The position numbers were made by a program, and so were the translations under genes. DNA of 64,000 nucleotides. Source: an uncultured Lachnospiraceae bacterium. GTDB taxonomy: Bacteria > Bacillota > Clostridia > Lachnospirales > Lachnospiraceae. Numbering within the stretch: position 1 is the stretch's first letter; every line of letters begins with the position of its first letter. Below the pieces are notes generated by a model. That model saw only the letters and a list, made by a program, of their open reading frames with translations, was not told the origin of the DNA and made no database searches. Positions 25,669 to 34,240 of the stretch are shown piece after piece. The stretch spans positions 1 through 64,000 of the forward strand of contig CAJTPO010000016.1 in the NCBI GenBank assembly GCA_910578115.1, read 5' to 3'.

Positions 25669-27039
25669 TTATTGTATTTCCTTTTCCAGCTGTGAAAGCG
25701 CATCCTGTAATGCCTGCTGCGCCGTTTTCTTTCCATTGATGACTTCTTCATAGGCAACGGACACATATTTATTGTAGACACTGACCCATGGAACCGTAGC
25801 CTTTCCTTTACCGTTTTCCACATAGTCAAGGACTGCCTGATTCAACTCAGCATCACCCGACTGAATAAACTGTTCTTCCAGGGACTTTTTCACAATGGGA
25901 ACCTTGGAATCTTCCGTCCTCATCCACACAATCTCGTTGGAAAGCATATGTTCTATAAACAGCCATGCTTCTTCTTTATGCCGTGAAGCAGCTCCCATTG
26001 CTATCAGCTGATAGCCGCAGAAGGAGACGCCGGGGTCCGAGCCATCCTTTGACATTACCGGCATATATCCCACCTCGATCTCCGGATTATCCTGCTTAAA
26101 CTGTCCGATCTGTTTTGGATTCAGATTGCTGATCGCCGCCATACCCTTCATAAAGGGTCTTTCATCCCCCTTCTGCTGATCATGTGGTATGGACACATTC
26201 ATCTGCGCCAGCTCTCCCAGGAAGGTCAACGCCTCAACAGCACCCTGATCCGTAAATGCGGGCTTCAGATTCAATTCGTCGATTACCTGCGAACCCGCAC
26301 TGCGCATATATGGCTCAGTGAAGACAAGGGAACTGTCAATCGATGGAATATCCAGGCCGGCAAACACCACCTTATCGCCTTCTCTCTTTGTCAACGCTTC
26401 GGCAGCGTCTTTCAGCTCTTCCCACGTAGCCGGAGGATTCTCCGGATCCAAACCCGCTTCCGTAAACTTGTCCCTGCGAAATGCATAGACCTGTGGATTT
26501 GGAAAGATCCCCAGTGCAACCTGTTCTCCCTGGTATTTCCCCATTTCGTAGGCACTGTCGAACAGGTCGTCTTTCTCCTCCCATGTCTCTATAAACCTGT
26601 CCAGATTCTCGAAATCTCCCAAGGCTCCTCTGGATCCGACTTCCGCCAGCACAAGCTGGATAACATCAGGATATGTGTCACTCAGTACAGCCGCATTCAA
26701 CTTAGTCTCCTGATCGGAGATCGTAGAAGACATGCCTGTGATCTCCACCTTGATACCAGGATATTTCGCTTCAAAAGAATCCACACATTTCTGTGCAAAT
26801 TCCGTATCAGCCTGGGATGTTCCCTGATGCCAGAATTGAATCGTCACCTGCTCACCGCTTCCTGCGTTATCCCCGGCAGCCGTTTCCTGTACCACTTCCT
26901 GCTCGACAGCCTTATTACCGTCCTTGTCAGCACTTTCCCCCGCCGATGCCTGCGTATTCCCGCTGTTCCCACAGCCTGTCAGCAGCACTGCTCCAAGCAC
27001 CATTGCCATGATTCTCTGTAATCTGATCCCTTTCCTCAT
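25669..27039 (-). CDS. Sugar-binding lipoprotein of ABC importer
   Basis: A 456-residue extracellular solute-binding protein (family 1). The lipobox LLTGC (Cys23) is followed by a Ser/Gly/Glu linker and a bilobed domain starting VTIQFWHQG. It captures the imported substrate, here expected to be sulfated because a sulfatase closes the operon. AAGGAG precedes the ATG. It is divergent from the sensor kinase gene, the classic layout for a kinase/regulator pair controlling the importer. Confidence 0.9.
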   Translation of the reverse strand: MRKGIRLQRIMAMVLGAVLLTGCGNSGNTQASAGESADKDGNKAVEQEVVQETAAGDNAGSGEQVTIQFWHQGTSQADTEFAQKCVDSFEAKYPGIKVEITGMSSTISDQETKLNAAVLSDTYPDVIQLVLAEVGSRGALGDFENLDRFIETWEEKDDLFDSAYEMGKYQGEQVALGIFPNPQVYAFRRDKFTEAGLDPENPPATWEELKDAAEALTKREGDKVVFAGLDIPSIDSSLVFTEPYMRSAGSQVIDELNLKPAFTDQGAVEALTFLGELAQMNVSIPHDQQKGDERPFMKGMAAISNLNPKQIGQFKQDNPEIEVGYMPVMSKDGSDPGVSFCGYQLIAMGAASRHKEEAWLFIEHMLSNEIVWMRTEDSKVPIVKKSLEEQFIQSGDAELNQAVLDYVENGKGKATVPWVSVYNKYVSVAYEEVINGKKTAQQALQDALSQLEKEIQ

Positions 27040-27264
27040 AATTCCTCTCCTTCCTTAAAACAATCAACACTCTCTTCGAAGGCCTTCTTTCTTTGTATAG
27101 ACATCTTATCATCTCTCTTATCGAATTACTTCTCCTATCTACTGGTAGATTTGAAATATATTCTCCTGTTTTTTCCTCTTTCTTTTGTATATTTTTGTTT
27201 TTATAAAATCTTTCGAATCTTTTCTCTTATCTTTTGATTGTGCAATGTATATATCCGCGGCGGT

Positions 27265-27293
27265 TTGCCAACCCTGTTTTTGTATTATATACT
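27265..27293 (+). promoter_or_regulatory. Promoter of sensor kinase/regulator operon
   Basis: TTGCCA (27265-27270), a 17-nt spacer and TATACT (27288-27293) give a reasonable sigma-A promoter. Transcription should start near 27299-27301, at the first base of the hairpin leader. Confidence 0.5.
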
Positions 27294-27298
27294 ATAAC

Positions 27299-27339
27299 AA
27301 AACGAGTTCCGCTCGTTTGCGGGTAAAACTCGTTTTATT
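27299..27339 (+). promoter_or_regulatory. Two mutually exclusive hairpins in kinase leader
   Basis: AAACGAG (27300-27306) can pair with CTCGTTT (27312-27318) in a 7-bp hairpin. The same 5' arm, extended to AAAACGAGTT (27299-27308), can instead pair with AACTCGTTTT (27327-27336), followed by TTTTATT. The second form looks like a terminator and the first would prevent it. This may be an attenuator, or simply a stabilising 5' hairpin. Confidence 0.45.
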
Positions 27340-27362
27340 CATCTTATCTGGAGGTATCCAAG

Positions 27363-29150
27363 ATGTGGAATAAAAAAAGTATTTCTTTTCAGATAATCAT
27401 GACGGTAGTTATGTCGTTCCCTGCCCTGTTCCTTTTTTTCTCCATACTCACAACAAGGCTATACTACAAAAATGTAGCCGATATCATGCAGGAATCTCAA
27501 CAGCACTCTCTTACCCAGCTGAACGAAAGTTTTGATACATTTTATCAGCAGATCATCTATATTTTGATCCAGCTCTCCGGTGATTCCTCCCTGAAACAAT
27601 ATCTCACAAAAAAGCCGGAGGATACCTTTGAGTATTATCGAATGCAGCAATACGTACACGATTTTCTCCAGACCTATACCGGGTTTTTCCCCAATTCCAA
27701 CATCCACCTGATCCTGTATGGAGAAAACGGCCAAACCTATACCACATACAATGAGACCCTGCACCTGGAACATACGGGAATTCTCGATGAGGACTTCGTA
27801 AAACAGGCCGAAAGAAATCACCGCCGTATCGGCATATCTTATTTTTACCCGGGGCTTACCCCCTACACCGAAAACGAAAATTATATTTATTTTGCGCACG
27901 CCCTGTACGATCCCTACCGCTCCAGATATTATGGCACAATTCTGGTCGTGATAGACGAAGCCTGTGTCACCAGGCTTTACGCCGACCTGCTGCAGGAAAA
28001 CAATTACTTCTCCGTCATCGCTGAGGACGGATTTGTCATCTCGGACAGCAGGGACAAACTGCCAAACGATCACGATCCTTCCCTTCTTGCCATCGCCCGA
28101 AGGCAGGCTCCTGGTGTTCTGGAATACAAAGATGAAAAATGGATTCCCTGCGCCGTATATAACCAGTATTTTGACTTTTATATTTTACAGCTGACAAAAT
28201 ACAATGCCATTACATCCAGAGTTTCCCCCTCCGTCCTGCGTATTTTGAAATTATGCTGCACCGCCCAGCTTGTCCTGACCGGTATTCTTGTATATCTCTT
28301 TAAGAAGATCACGCGCCCGATCCACCGGCTGGCCATTGTCATGCAGAACGTTACAGACCAGGATCTCCTCATCCGCCCTCAAAGAATGGAATTCACGGGA
28401 TGTTCAGAAGCCCGACTGCTCGGAGACAGCTTCAATGAAATGTTCTCCAAACTGGAATACTATACAAAAAAGCTGATCCAGGAACAAAATACCCGCTACG
28501 CAGCTGAATTGAATTCCCTGCAGCATCAGATCAATCCCCATTTTATTTATAACACGCTGGCCTCCATTAAATACCTGTCTATGGCAGGGCAGCGCGAAAA
28601 AGTGATCGCCGGAATTAATTCCCTCACAAAACTTCTGCGGAAAACACTGGGCGACAGCAGGGAGACAATTCCTCTGGAACAGGAACTAAATCTTCTTCAA
28701 GATTACTTCTCCATTCAACAGCTGCGTTACGGAGACGGCATCCGGCTTTGTCTGAATATTCGGGAAGAATGCCTGTCGGTGGAGGTTCCACGTTTTTTCC
28801 TGCAGCCCCTTGTGGAGAACTCCATATTCCACGGCTTTTCAACCAGCCTGCCCAACGGCTGTATCAGTATCTATGCCACAATAAGCGGCACCCTTATGAA
28901 ACTGGAGATCATGGATAACGGAAGCGGGATCCCCGAAGACATACTGGCTCACATCATGGATATTTCCGCCAGAAACAATCAAGACAGCCTTACCAAAATA
29001 GGACTGAAAAATATTGAGGACCGCATTAAAATGATCTATGGGCCAGCCTACGGTCTTGCCATAACCAGTTCCCCAGGCTATGGCACCCAGGTTGTTATAC
29101 AGCTTCCCATCACAGATGCCGGAAAAGACAAAACAGACGAAAGGAATTAA
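27363..29150 (+). CDS. YesM-type sensor histidine kinase
   Basis: A 595-residue membrane sensor. Helix one (about 10-32), an extracellular sensing domain (35-290), helix two (about 293-312), a HAMP segment, then a His_kinase domain with QHQINPHFIYNTL (about 385-397) holding the phospho-accepting His. An HATPase domain with NGSGIPED follows. GGAGG precedes the ATG. It pairs with the AraC-type response regulator next door. By position it senses the substrate of the divergent ABC importer. Confidence 0.9.
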   Translation: MWNKKSISFQIIMTVVMSFPALFLFFSILTTRLYYKNVADIMQESQQHSLTQLNESFDTFYQQIIYILIQLSGDSSLKQYLTKKPEDTFEYYRMQQYVHDFLQTYTGFFPNSNIHLILYGENGQTYTTYNETLHLEHTGILDEDFVKQAERNHRRIGISYFYPGLTPYTENENYIYFAHALYDPYRSRYYGTILVVIDEACVTRLYADLLQENNYFSVIAEDGFVISDSRDKLPNDHDPSLLAIARRQAPGVLEYKDEKWIPCAVYNQYFDFYILQLTKYNAITSRVSPSVLRILKLCCTAQLVLTGILVYLFKKITRPIHRLAIVMQNVTDQDLLIRPQRMEFTGCSEARLLGDSFNEMFSKLEYYTKKLIQEQNTRYAAELNSLQHQINPHFIYNTLASIKYLSMAGQREKVIAGINSLTKLLRKTLGDSRETIPLEQELNLLQDYFSIQQLRYGDGIRLCLNIREECLSVEVPRFFLQPLVENSIFHGFSTSLPNGCISIYATISGTLMKLEIMDNGSGIPEDILAHIMDISARNNQDSLTKIGLKNIEDRIKMIYGPAYGLAITSSPGYGTQVVIQLPITDAGKDKTDERN

Positions 29151-29157
29151 CATAGAG

Positions 29158-30702
29158 ATGAAAAATTTGCTGAAAATAGTTATTATTGACGATGAGATGA
29201 TCCTGCGAAACGGCCTTAAATATCTATGTGATTGGGAAGAATACGGATTTACCATTGTCGGAGAAGCCTCTAACGGCATGGAAGGATTGCATATGATACA
29301 ACGCCTTCACCCCGATATTGTCATCACGGATATCGTCATGCCGGAGATGGACGGTATCAGCCTGACCGCACAGATCAAAAAACAGTTTCCGGACATCCAC
29401 ATTATTGTCCTCAGCAGTTATGATAATTTTTCATATGCAAAATCCAGTTTTAAGCTCGGCGTCGCCGACTATCTGCTAAAACCCGAATTGGAGACCGATG
29501 ACCTGCTGGATCTGCTGAGGACATTGGGCCATCTTTCCAATCCCACTCCCGAAAAGAACTCCGCCGCCGAGTTCTTTCAGGAAATTCTCACCTTTTATAA
29601 TCTGGATGATGCGCAATGCATCTCGGAATTTCGCTCCAGGGGTGTCCAGTTTCAGGAAAGCATCCCCTACACACTGCTGGTCGCCTCCTATCAGGGAAGT
29701 CTGCCCGTTCATCGGCTGCTGTCCCTTCTTACGGAGATTTCTCTGACCTTTTTTCCGGAATATGCCTGCATTTCCTGTGTGACCAGCCAGGGATATCTGT
29801 GTGTCCTTCTGCAGCCTGCTGCCGAAGCGGTTTCCCCGTCCGCTTCCCGCCTGTCGGCATATGCCTGTCATCTGGAACAGCGTCTGGAAACCCGTTTTAC
29901 CTTTGCCTGTGCCGCCCCATCCTGCACACTCTGCCGGCTCTCTCAGATTTATCAGGAAATGTGTGGACTCCTTTCCTACAGTTTCTACTTCCCGGAAAAG
30001 AAGATTCTATTCCCGGAAGATGTGCATAAATGCGACCTCACCTTTCCCGATGCTGTTTTCGCAAAGTATCTGGATCCCCTGCGCATTGCCGATGCCGGAA
30101 AACTTGTCATTGATCATCTGGAGAACGCCGCAGCACAAGCCGGTATGGATGTTTTTACCCTGAAAAAACAGGTTGAAAACGCAGTCTACATGCTTATACA
30201 GGCGCTCACAGACGCCTCATTTTATACGGATGAAATTAATGCCGAAAAGATCATGCTGTTCAAAAGAATGGATCTTTCTCCCAACTTTAATTCTCTCAGA
30301 CTAATTCTCGATGAAACTTTTGCCAGACTGGAAGCAATTGTGCAGAAAGGTACACTTGAAAGAGAGGGCAGTCTTTTTTACAGAATTGAAGAATATATTC
30401 GGCAAAACTGTGAGCAGGATCTGAAACTTTACGATCTGGCCAGACAATTCCATCTAAACTACACTTATCTGTCTACTCTCTTTTACCAGAATACTGAAGA
30501 ACACTTTTCCGACTATCTTAATCGTACAAGAGTGGAGAAAGCCAAAGAGCTTTTGCGTACAAACAACAATTCCATCCAATACATCGGCGAAAAATGCGGC
30601 TTTGTAAACCAGGGTTATTTTTCTAAAATATTCAAAAAATTTACCGGCTGTTCCCCCAGGGAATATCAAAAGCTGTACCGCAAAGGTTCCCCCTTACCAT
30701 AA
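29158..30702 (+). CDS. YesN-type response regulator, AraC DNA-binding
   Basis: A 514-residue regulator. The receiver domain has Asp11, Asp12, the phospho-acceptor Asp58 (ITDIVMPEMDG) and Lys108. A long helical linker region leads to a C-terminal AraC pair of helix-turn-helix motifs (about residues 415-510). It starts 7 bp after the kinase stop, with AAGGA upstream. The likely target is the importer/sulfatase operon at 22381-27039. Confidence 0.9.
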   Translation: MKNLLKIVIIDDEMILRNGLKYLCDWEEYGFTIVGEASNGMEGLHMIQRLHPDIVITDIVMPEMDGISLTAQIKKQFPDIHIIVLSSYDNFSYAKSSFKLGVADYLLKPELETDDLLDLLRTLGHLSNPTPEKNSAAEFFQEILTFYNLDDAQCISEFRSRGVQFQESIPYTLLVASYQGSLPVHRLLSLLTEISLTFFPEYACISCVTSQGYLCVLLQPAAEAVSPSASRLSAYACHLEQRLETRFTFACAAPSCTLCRLSQIYQEMCGLLSYSFYFPEKKILFPEDVHKCDLTFPDAVFAKYLDPLRIADAGKLVIDHLENAAAQAGMDVFTLKKQVENAVYMLIQALTDASFYTDEINAEKIMLFKRMDLSPNFNSLRLILDETFARLEAIVQKGTLEREGSLFYRIEEYIRQNCEQDLKLYDLARQFHLNYTYLSTLFYQNTEEHFSDYLNRTRVEKAKELLRTNNNSIQYIGEKCGFVNQGYFSKIFKKFTGCSPREYQKLYRKGSPLP

Positions 30703-30726
30703 AATTCATTCGTTTCCGATATCCGC

Positions 30727-31515
30727 CTACAGATACCGAAAAATATTATACACGCTGATACAGATGATCACTCCCATCAACCCCATAAAGAGTTTATCGA
30801 CCGCCTCGCTCCTGATCTGCCTGTTGATCCTGCTGCCCGCAAGCCCGCCAAATACCCCGCAGCCAATCATCAGCAGCAGGATCTGCGGTTCAAAGGGTGG
30901 TGTATTCCCCTTTAACAACGTGGACAGCAGACTGGAAATCTGGGAAAACATAATTACATAAATGGAGTTTAAGGCCGCCTGCTTCGTTTCCATGGAAAAG
31001 AAATAGAACAGCACTACCAGATTGATCGGACCTCCACCAATCCCCAGAAAAGAAGACATCATCCCCAGCACGATACCAATTATAAAAATGACCGCTTTAT
31101 TCCTGATGTTCTTCGTGGGAATCTTTTTCTTAAAAACCGTATAAATCAGAGTGCCCAGCGTGATCAAGGTCAGGATACCTGCCTGCACCGCTCCCACTCT
31201 GCTGCTGTCCGACAGATGCTCTATCACACTCTGATAAAGTTCTTTTCCCGTCAGTCCTCCCACTACGCTGCCCAGCGCCAGCACCGTCGCAAATACTTTA
31301 TCGAATGGAAAATCTGCCTTTTTCCGCAGATTCTTATACAGAGAGACCACCGACATGGACAGTACCGTGCAGCCGGACAGAAAAGAGACGGTGGTGACCG
31401 CCATGATTCCCACCGCATCCAGTACCGGTTTGATGATCACACCGCCGCCGATGCCGCAGATCGCTCCCACCACCGAAGAAAAGAAACACACCAGTATAAT
31501 GATCAAATATTCCAT
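30727..31515 (-). CDS. TauE/SafE family sulfur-oxyanion exporter
   Basis: A 262-residue membrane protein with eight or so helices in two repeats. Both repeats carry the family motif GIGGG (GAICGIGGGVIIKP near residue 18 and SSFLGIGGGPINL in the second half). Family members move sulfite, sulfoacetate or related anions, or thiosulfate. Directly downstream of the sulfatase activator gene, it probably exports sulfate or sulfite released in the cytoplasm. I prefer the ATG at 31515 (GGAG 6 nt upstream); 31527 is an alternative. Convergent with the response regulator. Confidence 0.8.
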   Translation of the reverse strand: MEYLIIILVCFFSSVVGAICGIGGGVIIKPVLDAVGIMAVTTVSFLSGCTVLSMSVVSLYKNLRKKADFPFDKVFATVLALGSVVGGLTGKELYQSVIEHLSDSSRVGAVQAGILTLITLGTLIYTVFKKKIPTKNIRNKAVIFIIGIVLGMMSSFLGIGGGPINLVVLFYFFSMETKQAALNSIYVIMFSQISSLLSTLLKGNTPPFEPQILLLMIGCGVFGGLAGSRINRQIRSEAVDKLFMGLMGVIICISVYNIFRYL

Positions 31516-31557
31516 CACAATCTCCATTCCGCCACCCTGCATGGGTGATACAAACCG

Positions 31558-32697
31558 TTACCTTTTACCTGAAACTCCCTGCTTCTGCTGCATACACAGC
31601 CGCGCAATTTCCTGCATCCGCGGCAGACATGCCGCGAAAAACATCCGGTAGGATTCACAGAAGCAGTTCTCTCCCGGCTCCGTACCCGGCTGTTGTCTGT
31701 GCCTGCGGCAGCCACCCCGGCAAATACCGAAGTAAGGGCATTTCTTACAGCTTTCCGTATGATTGCAGGAATTTTCCAGAAACCCGCTCTCCCGGCGCCT
31801 CCGGTCGATCACGTCAAAACCTTCCGCATTCAGATTCCCCAGCCTGTACTCATCCAGCACATAGAAATCGCAGGGATAGACGCTGCCGTCCGCCTCCACC
31901 ACATTCTGCAGGCTGCAGACCCCTCTTTGTTCGCAGGACTCCGGCATTTGTCCCATCAGAATACCGATATAATTCTCGAATTGTCTGATATAGGGCTGTC
32001 TGCCCTGCTTTAAATCAATTTCCCACAAGTCAAACAAATCGATCAGGAACTGCCCGTAAACTTCCGCTCTCAGAGAATAGTCCTGTTTCCCCTGTTCCTC
32101 CAGTACCGGATCCAGACAGGCGATATACTGCTGCCACTTAAAACCAAGCTTCCGGTACTGCTCATAAATCCTGCGGATTTTCGGTGCCGTCCTGCCGTTC
32201 ACCACCGTAAGTACATTGAAATCGGCCCCCGCCTCCTCCAGCAGCCTGGCCGCATGAAGTACATGAAAATAGGTATCCCGTCCCTCTGCATCCTTCCGGC
32301 AGGCGTCGTGGGTGGCTTTAATGCCATCCACGGAAAGCCCTACCAGAAAATGGTTCTGCGCAAAAAAGCTGCACCACTCCTCATCCAACACATAGCCATT
32401 GGTCTGCAAAGCATGGTCTATCTTCACTTTTTTCGTATTATACTTCTGTTCCAGTTCCAGGCACTTCCGATAGAAATCAAGACCCGCCAGTGTCGGCTCC
32501 CCGCCCTGGAAGACAATACTGCAATAGCTGTCGGCCGTTTCCAGGATCCGCATGATCACATTCTCAAGCGTCTGTTCGCTCATGATCCCGTAGGAAGCCT
32601 GCTTCCTGTTCGCCATCTCATCGGCATAGAAACAGTAGCTGCAACGCATATTACAAAGGCCGGAGGCCGGTTTGATCATCACTTGTATCGCAGGCAT
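31558..32697 (-). CDS. Anaerobic sulfatase-maturating enzyme (radical SAM, SPASM)
   Basis: A 379-residue radical SAM enzyme. Cys15, Cys19 and Cys22 (C-x3-C-x2-C) bind the catalytic 4Fe-4S cluster, and the C-terminal SPASM region supplies Cys ligands (about 255-345, including CKKCPYFGICRGGCRR) for two auxiliary clusters. It oxidises the Cys (or Ser) of C-x-P-x-R in sulfatases to formylglycine without oxygen. Both sulfatases here are the Cys type. It is cotranscribed with the TauE/SafE gene. AAGGAG precedes the ATG. Confidence 0.92.
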   Translation of the reverse strand: MPAIQVMIKPASGLCNMRCSYCFYADEMANRKQASYGIMSEQTLENVIMRILETADSYCSIVFQGGEPTLAGLDFYRKCLELEQKYNTKKVKIDHALQTNGYVLDEEWCSFFAQNHFLVGLSVDGIKATHDACRKDAEGRDTYFHVLHAARLLEEAGADFNVLTVVNGRTAPKIRRIYEQYRKLGFKWQQYIACLDPVLEEQGKQDYSLRAEVYGQFLIDLFDLWEIDLKQGRQPYIRQFENYIGILMGQMPESCEQRGVCSLQNVVEADGSVYPCDFYVLDEYRLGNLNAEGFDVIDRRRRESGFLENSCNHTESCKKCPYFGICRGGCRRHRQQPGTEPGENCFCESYRMFFAACLPRMQEIARLCMQQKQGVSGKR

Positions 32698-32763
32698 TGT
32701 CTTCTCCTTCCGTCTTATCGTCTTTGATCTCAGTGCGCTTTGACATTATATTGCTGCATGAAA

Positions 32764-32873
32764 GATTAAAAATTATAATTTTCAATCGCGAGATTTGTGT
32801 CTGCGCTTTGCCTGCCACAAACTCGTTTGTATGCAAAAAACAGAGCGGAAATGGATGAAATTATGTTCATTTC
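32764..32873. repeat. Dispersed hairpin repeat, copy 2
   Basis: Matches copy 1 (5391-5513): AT-rich palindrome (32764-32787), GCG, a TTTGTG/CACAAA hairpin and CTCGTTT ending at 32828, with about 60 of 65 positions identical. A shared tail GAAATGGA runs to an ATG near 32870, but here no gene starts on that strand. It sits between the GPH symporter and the maturase gene. Confidence 0.65.
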
Positions 32874-32888
32874 TCGAAGCCACTGTCC

Positions 32889-34238
32889 CTACTTTTTCCT
32901 GGCATCCAGATCGGAACGAATCTGCGCATACTTCTCACTGGTGATCTCATAGAATGCCATTGAGATCAATGAGGCAATATATCCCAGTACCGGCATACCG
33001 AAGCGCAGGAAAGAGATCATACCCAGTACCGCCGTTGTCTGCTCCTGATTCGGCACAAATCCCACCAGTCCCAGGAAGAAGCTGGCGATAAACCCGCCGA
33101 TCGCCATGCCAAACTTATTGATAAAAGTCAGGGACGACGACATGAGACCGTCCGCTCTCTGCCCAAACTTCCATTCCGCGTAATCGGAACATTCCGGCAG
33201 CATGGCCCAGCCAAGGTTAGAAGGAATTTTAGCTATGAATCCAAACATCGCCATCATGCTCATCAGAACAGCCACCGGTGCGGTAGGTCTGATCCACATA
33301 ACGACCAGCGGAATAATGGAGAGTGCACTGCCAAACCAGTACAGTCTCTTTTTGCCAAACCATTTGGTCAGTATGGGCAGCAACGGAATCGACACGATAC
33401 CCGCAAACAGGATCGCGGATGCTACCTTCGGCACCAGGTCCTCCCGTCCTAAAACATACTTAAAATAATACATATTAACTGCACTGTAGGTTGCGTTTGC
33501 CAATACATCCGTTCCAAATGCGATCATCAGCATTACCATCGGTTTATTGTGCAGGAGCAGCTTTAAATCCTTTAACATATTGAAGGAACCCTTCTCCGCC
33601 TGCATGTCGCACACGTCGTACTCTTTACCACCCCATGCACAGATCCAGAAAGAAACCGTCGTCAGGATACCGATCAGCGCACCATAGACCGCCCATCCCT
33701 GCCTGCCGCCGCCAAACAGATTCACCAGCGGAAGCGCCATGATCGTGATGACGAACTGGGATACCGTCCCCATACCCTGTTTCCATGATACGATAACGGT
33801 TCTCTGATCCGGATCCTCAGACAATACCGGTGTCAGCGAATGATAGGGTATATTTACTACCGTAGATGCTAAAGAATAGGCTATATATACCACATAAGCA
33901 TACACTATTTTCATCCCTGCTGACAACTCCGGAGCCGTAAAAAGCAGAAAAATCAGAACGCCCAGAACCGGTGCCCCAAAAATGATCCACGGACGATACT
34001 TCCCCATCCTGCTCCTTGTATGGTCACCCAGCATGCCCATCAACGGATCCGTAAATGCATCGATAAATCTCGAAACCAGCATCAGGCTGGCCACCACCAT
34101 CGTATCAATACCGAAAATATCCGTATAGAAGAAGGTGAGATAACTCATCACCAGGAAAAATGCCAGATTCGATCCCAGTCCGCCGAACGAATACTTAAAA
34201 ATATCAAGAAATTTTGCTTTTGCATATTTGTTTCCCAT
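32889..34238 (-). CDS. GPH-family sugar:cation symporter (MFS)
   Basis: A 449-residue protein with twelve predicted helices. The early motif (DAFTDPLMGMLGDHTRSRMGKYRPWI) is that of the glycoside-pentoside-hexuronide family, related to MelB and uronide transporters. The substrate is presumably the one desulfated by sulfatase 2, whose stop lies 2 bp before this start. AGGGG precedes the ATG. Confidence 0.88.
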   Translation of the reverse strand: MGNKYAKAKFLDIFKYSFGGLGSNLAFFLVMSYLTFFYTDIFGIDTMVVASLMLVSRFIDAFTDPLMGMLGDHTRSRMGKYRPWIIFGAPVLGVLIFLLFTAPELSAGMKIVYAYVVYIAYSLASTVVNIPYHSLTPVLSEDPDQRTVIVSWKQGMGTVSQFVITIMALPLVNLFGGGRQGWAVYGALIGILTTVSFWICAWGGKEYDVCDMQAEKGSFNMLKDLKLLLHNKPMVMLMIAFGTDVLANATYSAVNMYYFKYVLGREDLVPKVASAILFAGIVSIPLLPILTKWFGKKRLYWFGSALSIIPLVVMWIRPTAPVAVLMSMMAMFGFIAKIPSNLGWAMLPECSDYAEWKFGQRADGLMSSSLTFINKFGMAIGGFIASFFLGLVGFVPNQEQTTAVLGMISFLRFGMPVLGYIASLISMAFYEITSEKYAQIRSDLDARKK

Positions 34239-34240
34239 CG

